Positions 24,140 through 35,755 of a stretch of 64,000 nt of DNA are shown in pieces; positions within the stretch are counted from its first letter, which is position 1, and every line of letters begins with the position of its first letter. The stretch spans positions 291,830,364 to 291,894,363 of the forward strand of contig CM046877.1 in the NCBI GenBank assembly GCA_025667525.1, read 5' to 3'. This stretch comes from Glebionis coronaria (Eukaryota > Streptophyta > Magnoliopsida > Asterales > Asteraceae). The position numbers and the translations under genes were made by a program. The notes under the pieces were generated by a model, which saw only the letters and a program-made list of their open reading frames with translations, was not told where the DNA came from and ran no database searches.

Positions 24140-24846
24140 GCTCTGATACCACTTGTTGGTCTACTAATCTTGTGCACATATCGAATCTATAAATAATAAT
24201 GAAGAACAATGTACAAAATGAACCAATTGACTAACTAATAACAATAGCTTGTACTTTTCATCGTATGTATATCTTATTAATAATGAATCAACAAATATAC
24301 ATGTGTTGCCCGGTTGTTTGCGGAATAACAACCTGGCGATGATGACAAACTAAACTCCCATTGTTACAAGGTAGAAAAGAACCAATGGGAGGAGGAAATT
24401 CTAACACTAACACTATGTGTATTTTGGTGGTGGAAATCTCTACCAAACTCTAAGTCATGAGACCACTATATATAGTGGGAAAGTGAAGCTTCCTTTGGAA
24501 GCTTCAATAAAGTCAAGTAACCACCTTGCACTTTGTATTCTTCCTTTTTCACCAAAGGAAGTTTCCACTATGTCTTCAGTATAAATACTTCAGTTCTTCA
24601 TATCAGAGATGGTCTTCGGGAGTTAGTGAGTCATTGTCATTACTCACTAACTCCATCATCCTGATCTTAGTTCTCGTCTTCACTGGCTCGGATCCGCTGC
24701 AGTAGAGAAGGAGTCTATGTGGACTTCTGAGAACATCTTGAGGATGACTCGGTAAACTATCATGAGTTTACCGACCTATAAAATACTTAGGGTATACTTC
24801 ATTGAAATCAGTATAGGGACAATTTAGGCTCTAAATTAGCCCAACA
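24140..24846 (-). mobile_element. Element G: copia-type PBS and LTR, minus strand
   Basis: GCTCTGATACCA at 24140-24151 is the reverse complement of an initiator tRNA-Met PBS. Two bases later a 693-bp LTR-like block (24154-24846) starts TGTTGGTCTACT and ends TTAGCCCAACA, a good TGTTGG...CCAACA pair on the minus strand. A palindromic TATA (CCACTATATATAGTGG) lies near 24463-24478. No matching second LTR or coding frame was seen in the window, so G is either truncated or interrupted beyond recognition. Confidence 0.7.
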
Positions 24847-25990
24847 TAAGTAAACATGTCTAAATGGATAAAATACCTATTTTCACCTAATTTATAAGCC
24901 ATGCATTGAAATGTTGTACCTTGGGCTTTAGGTTACTTTTACATTGTCTTAATATAATCTTATAACCTTAATGTGATGATATAAGTGTTTGTAGACTTGT
25001 TCTAAAAGACTAGGTAGTGATTCTATATAGATTTCTTAATATAAGGGTTTCTAAGTCATTAATCCTAATGACTTTCTATCTTGGGTAATTAGTGTTTATC
25101 TCCTCATATAAACTTATTCTAGGGCTTATATGATGTGTTTAAGGTTTCTAAAGATTCTACAAACTTGGTTTAAGGGTTTATATAGGTTGCTCATATTCTA
25201 GGGACAATTAGGTTAGCTTAAGATCCTATGGTTTATAACTTGTACATTGTGATTTACTAACTTGTAACTTAACTTGAAATCAATGTATAATCTTAATATG
25301 ATACTTAGTTTAGTTTTATAATTATTTGCAAAATATTAGACTGTAATTCAATGTGAAATGGACTTTATAAGCTAATCTTGATTACAGGTCTTAACTTCTA
25401 ATTAGCTTTGGATTAGTGAATATTAGTGTTTTGTGGTCAATTACCTTTCCTGTATATGATATATTATAATTATTATATTGTATTTGATACTTGTACATAG
25501 ATATTATGTAGTTATATTGCTTGAAACATTGTTTACCAAGGGTCTCTAGGTAGTGATCTAAACTATTATGTACATCTACTTGTACTTAGCTTTGTATAGT
25601 TTGTTCTTACCTTTCTTAGGAATTATTATGTATACAAAGTATAATTTACAACTTTTTTATAATCCACAATTACTTATTCATATGTATTTTCCATTCATAG
25701 TTTACCATTCTTGAGTTTCAACTCATTTAAAGGGATTCTAGGGTTTCTAAGGGAATTTAGGGCATCATAATTATATTTGAGATGTTCTTATTCATAATGT
25801 ACTCATATGATTACTTTTATAACTTAGACTTAATATATACATTGTGTGTTTCCAACTTATATGAACATGTTGAAGTGGCAGTTCCGGTTGTGAGAAACAA
25901 TTCATCTTACCAAGTAAGACATACAAGCAAAAATTTCTAGACAAATTTTCATATTTATATAATCATAGCACATAGTATATATGTAAAATT
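24847..25990. other. AT-rich intergenic sequence without recognisable features
   Basis: About 1.1 kb of AT-rich sequence with short words such as AGGGTTTCTAAG repeated. No frame above 60 codons and no RNA or element signature was seen. Confidence 0.5.
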
Positions 25991-26147
25991 TATGGGTTGT
26001 CACAAAAGGTCCCGCGACCGTAGGTGGCTTTAGGTCACACGTTCGTCTTAGTGACCATAACCATAAAAAAAGAGTGCCCAATACTCGAATATGTGTGACG
26101 AACTAGGTACAATATTTGGTGCTTTAGTGAATATTTGTGACGGTAAA
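25990..26147. mobile_element. Left arm of a degenerate CACTA-like element H
   Basis: Several TGTGAC/GTCACA words in both orientations (near 26000, 26033, 26094, 26136) match those in the array beyond 56006, and these two stretches were adjacent before element C inserted (TSD GTAAA). CACTA elements carry such subterminal repeats. CACAAAAGGTCCCGCGACCG near 26000 could be an eroded terminal repeat, but I found no partner terminus, so the edge is a guess. Confidence 0.35.
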
Positions 26148-26726
26148 TGATGACGTATAATCCCAGTCGGACTGGATAGTCTGACTCACGGGTACTACCC
26201 GTATCCATCAAGAATGGATTGGATGCTTGTGTGATGTGCGCGCGCAGCCCAGGTGGCCCGGTAAGCCGCTGTCGCACATAAGGCTGATTATTTAGCCAGG
26301 TCCTTGTCGCAGCGTGACAGGATTAGACAGAATATAACCTATATTATAGTTATATTCGCCTAAGGAAAAGGGATATACACTTTCCTTAGTTAGATGATGA
26401 AGATCAAGCTATTTTGAGTCATTATCTCTTCCTTAGGCCATAAGAACAGGGAGCCCAACCTGGACTCTCTCGAGTATAAAAGGAACCCCATGGTTCCACA
26501 AAGGTACGATACACACAATACCCTAAACACTTGCATACTCAAACCGATTACTTACTCTCATGCCGGAGTCTAATCGTGGGTCACAACCCACGGTAAGCCT
26601 AACGGTGTCTGTTTAGTGCACAGGGTCCTAAAACAAGTTTCACTTGGTGCAAGAGTCGGAGTCCACAAGACCCCGAATTAAACCTAATTCGGGTCAAGCT
26701 CGATCCATCCAACTTTTGTATCAACA
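26148..26726 (+). repeat. 5' LTR of element C
   Basis: It begins TGATGACGTATAATCCC and ends TTTGTATCAACA. A TATA box TATAAAA is at 26475-26481, after CTCTCGAG, as expected for the LTR promoter. The CGCGCGCAG and GGTACTACCC words make it more GC-rich than its surroundings. Confidence 0.92.
26475..26481 (+). promoter_or_regulatory. LTR promoter TATA box of element C
   Basis: GAGTATAAAAGGAACCCC is a strong match to a plant TATA box and is preserved at 55748-55754 in the other LTR. Transcription would start about 30 bp downstream, inside the LTR. Confidence 0.7.
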
Positions 26727-26728
26727 AG

Positions 26729-26746
26729 TTGGCGCCATCCGTGGGA
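26729..26746 (+). other. Primer-binding site of element C
   Basis: TTGGCGCCATCCGTGGGA follows the LTR by two bases and is of the TGGCGCC type used by Tat/Athila elements. Confidence 0.85.
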
Positions 26747-26768
26747 CCCTGTACTAAGCTCCAGCTAA

Positions 26769-26785
26769 ATGACGGAAAGCGGCAC
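26769..26785 (+). pseudogene. First codons of element C gag, severed by insertion of D
   Basis: ATGACGGAAAGCGGCAC encodes the first five codons plus two bases. It continues in frame at 46576 (A AAG GTG...), after D and its duplicated GGCAC. So D inserted in codon six of gag and C's gag start is now 19.8 kb from the rest. Confidence 0.8.
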
Positions 26786-29491
26786 TAATATCTCGTTTTT
26801 TAGTGTAGTTGTCTTCTCAGCTCGATTCGAATTGATATAACAATTTTAAGCTCGACTTATTGTTTTTGGTTGTAAGATCTTTTCTTGGTAATCTATTTCT
26901 AATTGGCACAAAGCACATAAAAAGGTAAAAATATTAGCTACTACGTATATGTACTATACTAAAAACACATTGCAATTACGTCAATTAAATGCACAAGTAG
27001 TAAAATGTAAAAATACAAATTTATACTACAATTGTAAACTACAAATTACAAATTTTACCACTCAATCTATAAAAGTAAAAAAAAACAATTTACTTTTCAT
27101 AAAATGTAAAATGCAAATCAAATCTGAAAGTTTAAAAAAAACGTTTAATGGCAAGTCCATTATGAAGCCTGGCCGAAAAGTTCATTAGCCCAACAATAAT
27201 TGGCCCAACATATACAAACTAACTGATCTGGACTAGAAATGTAACATATCTAAAGCAGATATTTATGAAAAAAAATATCAAATTAATCCACCTAGCCTAC
27301 TGGTAAGTCTAATGGTTTGTAAAACGTGGGGACATGAGTTCAATTCCTACGTTCTACTTTTTTTTGTTTATTATTTTTTAAGTGAAACAAGTCTATGTCT
27401 GCTTTCTACAAATTTTCATAAAATGACATTTAACAAATCAACTCCTAAAGTGAACTAAATGCACTGATAATAGGTTTACAGTAGAAGCTAATAAACACTA
27501 GAAAATTATATCTCGCATTCTAACCTATATAACTCCAAATTACTCTAAAACTTACTGTCAATATCAGTTACAAAAACAGTTTCAACATTAACCAAACACT
27601 CAAATACAGAAAGTAAGCTAACTGAATCGATCATCTACAAATCCAAGAATAAAATCACAGCTTAAACAGATAAAGAGCATAGCATCAAATAAGAAAATAA
27701 GCAGATTGCACGTAAAGCTATACTACTACAAGTAACCAGTAGAACATACTAAACATATCCAGAAAATAAACGCGCTTAACCATGATACATCCAGGCCTGT
27801 CCGTTGTGGGAGAAGCGGAGCGCTGAGCTCGCTTAAATCCCGAACACCACCAATCTGCTACCACTTTAACTAATCTAATCAACCTTTAACTGCTGGTGAC
27901 GTATGCTATGCTGCCTGCTGGAATGAACACGGACTGGACCGAATCGAAGTTATCATCTGATCTGCTACACCTGTATAAGAACGAAACAGAATCCTATATG
28001 CAGAACTTGATCTAATGAAAGAAAAATGACTATTCCAACAACTGATTACGTTCTGACAGTTATAACAGAATTGACACTAAGGAAAACAGAATTAACAGCT
28101 TTCCAAAATCTGATCATCATCTTATACATGATAAGCTATTACAGTTATCCATTCTAGCTTATGTAACAGTAAAAATCAAACACTCCTACAATAAAACTAC
28201 CAACTGGTAAAGCTTAAATCGAATTCTGATCTTTAACTGAATTAACGAGTTCTCAAAACTGAATCCTATCGAAACAAGACGGAATTTACTCCTAACTATC
28301 TCAAATTGAGACTCTTGAAATCGCAACTAAATGAGCAGAATTTTAAACACTTTAACTAAAATCTAACGCAAGCTTTTTGAGATCTCATGAAACAGGTATT
28401 AAGACTGAGAAGAAAAGATTAGAGAAATGAAACTGTAACTTGAAAATAGAATGAAGTCGATTGTTACTTTCATTAATGGTGATTTTATAACAGATTTAAA
28501 CTAATTTGTAACAATATATCATAACAGACTATCAGAATCGTAAATCAAGATGAGAGATCAAAAAGCTTAAAAACTTCCATTAATGGCGAAAATAGTTTTG
28601 GTTACAACTGATTAATATGAAAGGAAAACTGAATCAAAACTAACTTTCATATAATTGCTCAACTGAAAACCATAAAGCTGTGGAGAAAATTAAACTAACT
28701 AACTAACTCTATCCTAACAAACTAACTATGTGTAACTCTACACCTAAGCTAACCGATTGCAAATGAAGGTCTTCATGTCTTTTTATAGCCGTCGAGAGGG
28801 AGTGGATGACGTGGTTAAGCCAATGATTGAATGCCACGTGTTTAATACGAGGATTGACTCGTTCTTCATCTTCAATCCGATTTGGGAGTTTCTTTATCTT
28901 CAACTCTTGATCAAATTGATTCACATCTTCTTGTAGAGGAGAAGAAGATAAGCACTTTTGTAGTTATAATCATTGGCTGATTCTTCATGTATCTACCTTG
29001 AGATTGATTTGCAGGTTTTGGAGATGAAAAGATGAAGTTTGCTGATTTTTTTTCTCTCTCTTCGATTTGGTGAAGAGGACGTGTTTGGGGATGTGTTTGA
29101 CCGGTCTTGGTCAATAGACCAAGTTAAGTAATAAACTTTTCACTAGTTTTCCTTTTGGTCCTTCCACTCTTCTTTCTTTTCTAATGTGTATAGAATTTTT
29201 AAGTCAAATCTACTTTTCATCCTTTGTTTTGTTGAAAGTACAACTTAAGCCCTCGATCTTGGTAAATGATGGCAAGTATGGTCCTTGAAAGCTCTTTCGT
29301 CTTTTTCTTCGTCTTTTGATAAAATAAGTCCTTGAAAACGTGTCTTTGTTCCAAAATGTATCTTTCTTACCTGAAAACACATGAAACACAAATACACGCA
29401 TAAATCTAATATTTTACAGTTAAAATAATGTATTTGACTGTGTTTTGAGTGGTTTTTGGATCATTATTGATGAGTGTTTTCACACTTATCA
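26786..29491 (-). repeat. 3' LTR of element D
   Basis: 2706 bp, AT-rich, matching 43868-46570 closely. It contains a tRNA-like stretch at 27285-27370. The peptide at 28709-28924 recurs in the other LTR and is not a gene. Confidence 0.9.
27285..27370 (+). repeat. tRNA-derived (SINE-like) segment inside the LTR of D
   Basis: TAGCCTACTGG (27293-27303) resembles a Pol III A box and GAGTTCAATTCC (27336-27347) a B box, 43 bp apart start to start, followed by a run of T. The other LTR has the same at 44377-44431. This could be a SINE captured by the LTR before the copies diverged, or chance similarity. It is not a functional tRNA gene since no acceptor stem pairs. Confidence 0.4.
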
Positions 29492-29505
29492 ACTCCCCTC
29501 CACTT
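29492..29505 (-). other. Polypurine tract of element D
   Basis: On the minus strand AAGTGGAGGGGAGT directly precedes the 3' LTR (TGATAAGTG). Confidence 0.75.
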
Positions 29506-30036
29506 GACCATTGCCATGACCTCATGCAATGCAGCATTTTAAAGCTCTAAATTACACTTTTCTCATAATTAACCCACCTTGGCCATTTTATGATTTAATA
29601 AACTAAACTATACTACATGATGAATGGTTTTGAATATTTACAATGCAATGCAAAAGAATCAATTCTATTTATATTTTTTTGGATTTTTCATAAATGGTTT
29701 TGATGGAAATAACTCATAAAGATATCAATGACTTGAATTAGGGCTTGGGTACCATGGACATTTATCACCCTCAAGTTTCACTTTCCCCATACCAAGCTTA
29801 AAAATGGGATCATTGCATTCACAAGTAAAAAGTGCATCAACTTATTCATGACAATTAAATGTGGAACCGGTTATTATTTGAGCAAATTGCTTGTGGGCAA
29901 ATTTGTCATTATTCAAGTGTGAAATAAAAGAAATGTAAAATCTCAAAATAAGGAAGCACGGTTTTAATCCTAAGTAATCCTCTCTTCCATTACTTGAAAA
30001 ACCGCTCACAATCAATATAAGTCCGTTTCAAGAGTA
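29506..30036 (-). other. Internal region of D between PPT and element E
   Basis: About 530 bases of AT-rich 3' untranslated sequence of D. No coding frame was seen. Bases 30037-30041 (ATAAT) are the left TSD of E. Confidence 0.6.
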
Positions 30037-30041
30037 ATAAT

Positions 30042-30371
30042 TGTAGAATATTGATAATCAATGAATCTATGAAGGGGTTTGTTAATTTCTAGAGAGAGAA
30101 AGTTAGAGAGAGAAAGTGAGAGAAACTATGTGAATTTTATTAAGTGGAAATTAAGAAATGATAACAACCAACCCCTTTCCTTAGTGGAAAGGGGTATTTA
30201 TAGTTCCAAGTCATAAGTGGACTTGGGCCGGTCCATGACAAGCCCATGGCCCGGTTCTTACTTAAGTTAATAAGCAAATAATAACTAATTACTAACTACG
30301 AGCTATTACAACATAAATCATATTGTGGAGTGACCGATACTTCTAATATACGTTAAAACGTATTTCTAACA
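30042..30371 (-). repeat. 3' LTR of element E
   Basis: It starts TGTAGAATATTG and ends TTTCTAACA on the plus strand. GGGGTATTTATAG near 30187 is a possible TATA region. It differs from the other LTR only at the GGCCCGG/GGACCGG position (about 30250). Confidence 0.93.
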
Positions 30372-30382
30372 ATCTCCCCCTA
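30372..30382 (-). other. Polypurine tract of element E
   Basis: On the minus strand TAGGGGGAGAT precedes the LTR. Two similar AAGGGGGAGC strings are at about 32223-32233 and 32429-32439, as often seen near copia 3' ends. Confidence 0.75.
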
Positions 30383-30716
30383 AGGGAGGTCACTCCACGT
30401 TACAAAGTTCTAAACCTAGCATACTATACTAAGTCTTCGTTCTTTAGCTCGTAGTCTTTTCTTCTTTTCTTTCTTTTGTTGTGAATATGTTGATTTGATC
30501 TTTTTGGCTTTGACTTGAGAGCATTGTTCTTTGGCCTTTCACGTGCGATCTTTGCCTTTCTTGTGAACGTTGCCTCCTCGTGACTTCATGTCCCACACAC
30601 TTACGTCTTTTTGTTGGATTCTTGAAAGCTTCAGAGTTTGGTACAGCGGAAGACTTCATCGTGTACTTTCTTGAATTTTTGTTGCAAAAGACATAAGCAT
30701 GTGGGAACGACTTTTA

Positions 30717-30822
30717 CAGGTACACCGCAACACCACCGTCTTCACTGGTACACAGCAACGCCACCGTCTTCAACAGGTACTCAGCAACGCCACCGTCTTT
30801 AGCAGGTACACAGCAACGACAC
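30717..30822. repeat. 28-29 bp tandem repeat in 3' non-coding part of E
   Basis: Four imperfect units beginning CAGGTACACAGCAACGCCAC and ending CGTCTTCA follow one another. Probably part of the untranslated region. Confidence 0.75.
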
Positions 30823-31059
30823 GAATAAAATGGCTTTGAACATTTTATTCTAATTCGGTAGCATTTTACCTCCGGTCGGTGAAGACCGTTGGACGATATT
30901 AGATATCGTACCCGTGACGGATAGTTTCAATTAAGTAACTTCCTGACAGGATTTCGCGGGTACACCCGTTCTCTTTATTCGACCGTCCAAAGCTGACTGC
31001 GAACATAAAGAGTGAATCACTTGGATAAATTATCCTTGTGATTAAAAGCCGTCAATTCA

Positions 31060-31450
31060 TGAAGCCTGGAACAAGTGAATTTCAATTAAGATTTTCACCA
31101 TCGTTGCTTTCCAGTTGTCACGAGCTCGATTCATAAAGAATCTTGCACGTTACCTACCAAGTGCTGTTTGATGTTGACACTAGAAGGATTTCCACTCGTC
31201 ACTGTGGTCAATAAAGAGTCACTCTGAGTGTTCTGGCAAGATCATATGATAATGCGAAGAGGCCTGGAACGAGTTTAAGTTCAATTAAGAATTAAACCAC
31301 TGTTACCTTCCAGTTTTTCACAAGATTGGTTCTAAAAGAACCGCACGTGTAACCTACCATGAGCTTGTTTGATGTTGGCTCAAGCAGGATTTCCATCTTC
31401 ATTGTGATACTTACGTATTACTCGGATGTTCTGGCAATATTACAGGAATA
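31060..31450. repeat. Two diverged direct copies of about 200 bp in E
   Basis: Copy one (about 31068-31257) and copy two (about 31262-31448) share GCCTGGAAC, TTCAATTAAGA, TTCCAGTT, GTTTGATGTTG, AGGATTTCCA and TGTTCTGGCAA in the same order. They are diverged, so the duplication predates the insertion of E. No coding frame explains them. Confidence 0.65.
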
Positions 31451-32621
31451 CTGCGTAGGACTCATGAAAATCTCTTACTTTTCACAGTGTGTGAGAAAGC
31501 AAGGAATAAATGGAAAGTGTCCTAATGAGACTTTTGATGATCTCTTGGCTCTAGACTCGATTGTGCGTTTTGATTTAGTGAGCGATGGCTGGAGAGGAGT
31601 GCCACCTTTTCAATACCAGTTTATTCGGAGTGAATAAACCAATAGATAACGTGTTGATCTCCGTGTGATTAAAACAAATACCTTTTGAGAGATATTTGAG
31701 TTAGCTGGGGAAGGGTTGTGCATTGCATCACTGGGTCTATGATGTCTTTCTTCAATACCGAGAATCATTAACAAAAATGACCTCAATAGCATATGTATTG
31801 ACCCGGTTTCTGCCTAAAGTTGTAAGGAGGGCTTCTTTCTTTACACCCTTTATCTTTACATTTCTTTTTCATTCTTCAACCCCTTCAATGCTTACCAATA
31901 CGTCATCACTAGCACCTTGTTGTGATTGTTCCAGTGCTAGCTTAAGTACTTGGTCGGCATTCAGCTACGTTCACATTCTTTCTCCATCTTTCCTAGGACT
32001 TCTAATTCTATCTAGGGAATTGTCCTTGGGAAGATTCCATCGGCTCTGATGAATCATTGGACTAAACCTATTCCTACCACCCTTTTGTCACCACATCCGT
32101 CGTGAATTAAGCGTGTTTTGGGAAGGAATTGCCACCATGAAAACATCATTGAAAATCACCTAAGGTACTTGTGATATTAAAATCAAAAGTTTTGTGCCTT
32201 AGGTGTTTTGATCATCAAAAACGCTCCCCCTTAACACGTGCTTAACACATATTAAGTTGGATTATCATTAAGTCTTTTTCATTTTAGCCAAGTAACACTT
32301 ACGTCTCCTTAATCCCATTTTCTCCCCTTATCCAAAATGTTAACCATTAATATTTGGGATATTGAATGGATTAACCGGTCTTTGGGTAAAAATGAAATCG
32401 ATGTTTTGGCCATAGAACAAGTTATTGCTCCCCCTTAAGTTAATAAGGGATAGTTGTAGTGCTTTGGTATGACATATTTTGAAAGATTTAGAATCTCGTG
32501 AGAAATTCTTGAAAAATTATCATACCTTAACACTACACCAAGCCATTCAAGCACATTATTCACAAATTTACATATTCACAATTTGAAAACCAATATAAAG
32601 TGACCTGAGATGTACGACCCA
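31451..32621 (-). other. 3' non-coding region of element E
   Basis: No frame on either strand has protein motifs. The region contains two PPT-like runs on the minus strand and is about 60-65% AT. It replaces the integrase-RT-RNase H region found in autonomous copia elements. Confidence 0.55.
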
Positions 32622-35600
32622 TCAGATGGATCGTTGCAGTAGCTTGTGGTGCACTAAATACGGTCTTCCACCCACGAATCTTTCCAAGCTCCTCATCAAT
32701 CTACGTTCACGGAGCTTTTGATCGATCTTTTTGATCACATACTTTGCCATCTGCCGGTAACCCGGATGCCAATCCTCCGTCATCTCTGGCAAAGTCCCAC
32801 CCGAGTTCAGATGCTCCAACTTATCTCTGACTTGTATAAGAGTTCCATCACTATACTTGTGAAGCTCACCCACCCTCATAAACTTCATCAAACCTCGACT
32901 GTTCAAGTAGAAAATGCCGGAATTCGGGACAGAAATGCCGGTATAGGGACATCTTTCTACATGTTGAGGTAGCACTTGATTCACAGGACGGGTTAAGTTG
33001 AGCCTCCTCTGATAGCTTTCGACTCCCAACTGAAGATCCTCAACTCGTGACTTGATGACAACGCTTCGTGTGAACATACGAAGTGCTGTATTCAAAGCAA
33101 TCAGATCTTCACGAGGAATGTGAGTAAGTTGATCTCGGGTCATCAGAAGCAGCATATCTTCAATATCCTCAAGGCGAATGATGGAAAAATCTCCTTGCTG
33201 GATTTTGTATTCCCTGTCATCCTCCCTTTTCAAGCGAATCTCCGTCACATGATAGTAGCCGTTCTTGGCTTCAGTTTTCATTCCTAAGATGCTGGAGATA
33301 CGGATGTCGGATCTAACATTGCTTCCAGACTTGACCATGCAGCAACCCCTGTACGCCCTTCGGACTCGTTCGTCCCAATGAGATGCACCTATGACAGCAT
33401 ACATATCATAATTACGATTCATTTTTGGGACCCAGAGTCGATTTACCTTTTCCTCGATGAAGGGTATTGTCCCCCAGTTGGCAGCTTTCAGCAAAGTCAG
33501 GGATGTTGCATACTTTGATGATCCCTTCAGTAGATACTCAAGATCGTTGGTGACGAAGAAGTCAAGAGCAATCTGATTATCTTGAGCAGGATCCATTGGA
33601 GGTGGAGCTCTTTCTGATTCATGAAGTCCTGGCCTTTGAACGGTTTTCAAAGCCTTTATGATCTCATCGGCATAATACTCGAGCTCCATTCGGGGTAATC
33701 CGGTTTTGGCACGCAGTCTCTTATCTTTCAGTGCTTTCTTTACCAAGGATGGAGTAACCGAAGTCTTATACTCATGAGCAAGAAATGCACATAGGTCAAT
33801 CGGACTTCGGATACGGAGATACAGCACATCTCTGTCAGCATCTGTGATCGGATCAAATTGTGCTGCTGCCGTGATCCAAGCTTGTGGTGGTGCAGACTCG
33901 TCTATCTCCAACGTGTCTTCCCAGGCACGAATGCTTGGTTCAGGAACCGTAGATTGTTGAACCTGTTGTTGAGGAGTGGAAGTGCGAACATCTACTGGTT
34001 CAGTTTCAGGCATTTCAGCAGTGTCTTGAACTGGAGAGTGTTGTGCAGCTTCGGGTTCTGTCACTGATTCTGCAATCACAGGAGGAACAACAGCAGAACT
34101 AATGGGGTTAGTTGTAACAGGTAAAGATACAGCGACAGAAATACCAGGAACCGATGACGCTGTAGTGGCATTCACATCGTGGTGCCACTTAGTTCGTCTT
34201 GATTCTGAGGATGTCGACTTGTCCTTCTGTCCTGCATCTTTTGTGGACTTGGTTCCAGTAGCAGTCTTCTTGGAGCTGGTAACCTTGTCTCCCTCTTTCG
34301 GCTGTTCACCCCCATCATCATCCTGATTGTCATCCCCGTTATTATCCCTAACACTCTCCTGATTCTCATCACCACCATCATCGCCATCATCATCATCCTC
34401 ATCCTCGTCATCATCCTCATCATCCTCATCATCCTCGTCATCATCACCACCTTCTTCATCGTCTTTCTCCTTTTCACCTTCTTCTTCTTCTTCTTCCTCT
34501 TCTTCACCCGTACCCTCTTCTTCACTCTCTTCCCTTTCTTCCTCAGGTAAGATGTGATATGGTACCACACTTCCAAACATTTTGAATAATCTATCATCCT
34601 CCATGATAGCATCATTCAGGGATTTATATAGAGCCCGTTGAATCCTCGACTTGTTATACGACCCAAGTTCCACCATTCGAGCCTTAAGGATCTTCTTCAA
34701 TTCAAAATCCGTCAGGTCATAAGCAATCTTATAGGCGGCTTCTGAAGGGTTGGAGGATTTGACCATCAAGTTGTCAGCAGCAAGTGTCTTCAACTCGTCA
34801 CGAAGCTTAGGCATTAAGGATTCAACGGATTCTTGCACTCTTTCTTTCACAGATGCTTCAAGTGCTTCTTTTTGTTCCTTATATTTATCCCTCATTGCTT
34901 GAAGTCTGGTAATGCGTGCAGCATGCTTATCAGCCTCAGCCTGCTTAACTCGAGCAAGTTCCTCTGCATGAGCTTTACGTGTAGCTTCCATGTCTGCAGA
35001 GAACTTGGCAACCAACTCTTCTTGAGCTTTCTGAGATGTTTCTTCCCTTTGAGCTCGTCTTTGCAACTCTTGGCGAAGTTCATCCATTTCGCGTTTGTGA
35101 TTATCAAGCATTTCGGCCATCACTAATGCAGCCATTGCAGATGTTGCAGAACTGCTCTGGGTTGACTGAATAGGCTCGGTTGTTACTGCTGTACTAACGA
35201 TGGGGATTATGGGTGGTGGAAGAAATGGTGTGGAAGCCGGTCGGGTTGGTCGGGTTGTTAAGGGTTGGATTGGTGGAGGTAGAGTTGCCAAGGGTTGAAT
35301 TGTCACCATGATTGTAGGAGCAGCAGGTTCCTTTTCCACACTTGTTGAAATAGGGATTGATGGCTCCTTCGAAGTGGAATAGTTTTCAGGTGACCCAAAC
35401 TCATCAACATCATGCGGTTCCTCGTACTCATCCTCGATATCTACCCTCGCACCTGAACCACTACCGCCTGTATCTTTCCTACTCCTTTTAATAGCCATCT
35501 TCATCATTTGTTGCTCGGATTTATCAAGAGTAGGATCAACAATATCTGCTTCATCACGTAGACGCATCAAATCCTTACCCTTTCCTTTCTTACCCTCTGT

Positions 35601-35755
35601 CTTCTTCTTCTTGGGTTCGGGTTCAGGTAACGCAGCTGGTTGTTTGCGTTTACCTTTACTCTTAACCGTTGTGGAAGAGTCTTCTCCAGTTTGAAGGTTT
35701 GCTTTCAGCCTCTGGATTTCTAACTGTAGTAGCTTGTAATCTGCAGAACCTTTGA
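32622..35755 (-). CDS. Long ORF of element E, C-terminal part (acidic and coiled-coil protein, unknown function)
   Basis: The frame is open from about 35755 to the stop at 32622, over 1000 codons. The ATG at 35567 is internal, and upstream codons give a Lys-rich, nuclear-signal-like patch (PEPEPKKKKTEGKKGKGKD). Next are a Thr/Pro-rich stretch, a coiled coil (EELARVKQAEADKHAARITR) of about 130 residues, a conserved segment, a run of Asp/Glu of about 90 residues, Ser/Thr-rich sequence, then a C-terminal globular part with RVEDLQLGVESYQRRLNLT, MRVGELHKYSDGTL and MRSLERFVGGRPY. That last part resembles the tail of many Asteraceae copia polyproteins, after RNase H, as I recall. No catalytic motif for protease, RT, RNase H or integrase is visible. 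It follows the 286-codon ORF in the next frame, separated by a one-base shift. Confidence 0.8.

Noticed and set aside
27293..27347. tRNA gene in LTR of D
   Set aside because: No acceptor or anticodon stem pairing could be drawn; only box-like motifs remain, so reported as SINE-like.
31723..32049. Plus-strand 108-codon frame in E
   Set aside because: Opposite strand to E's genes, no motif, in the 3' non-coding region.
34172..34615. Minus-strand frame of 147 codons rich in Met, Arg and Lys
   Set aside because: Shadow of the Asp/Glu-rich run of E's long ORF in another frame.
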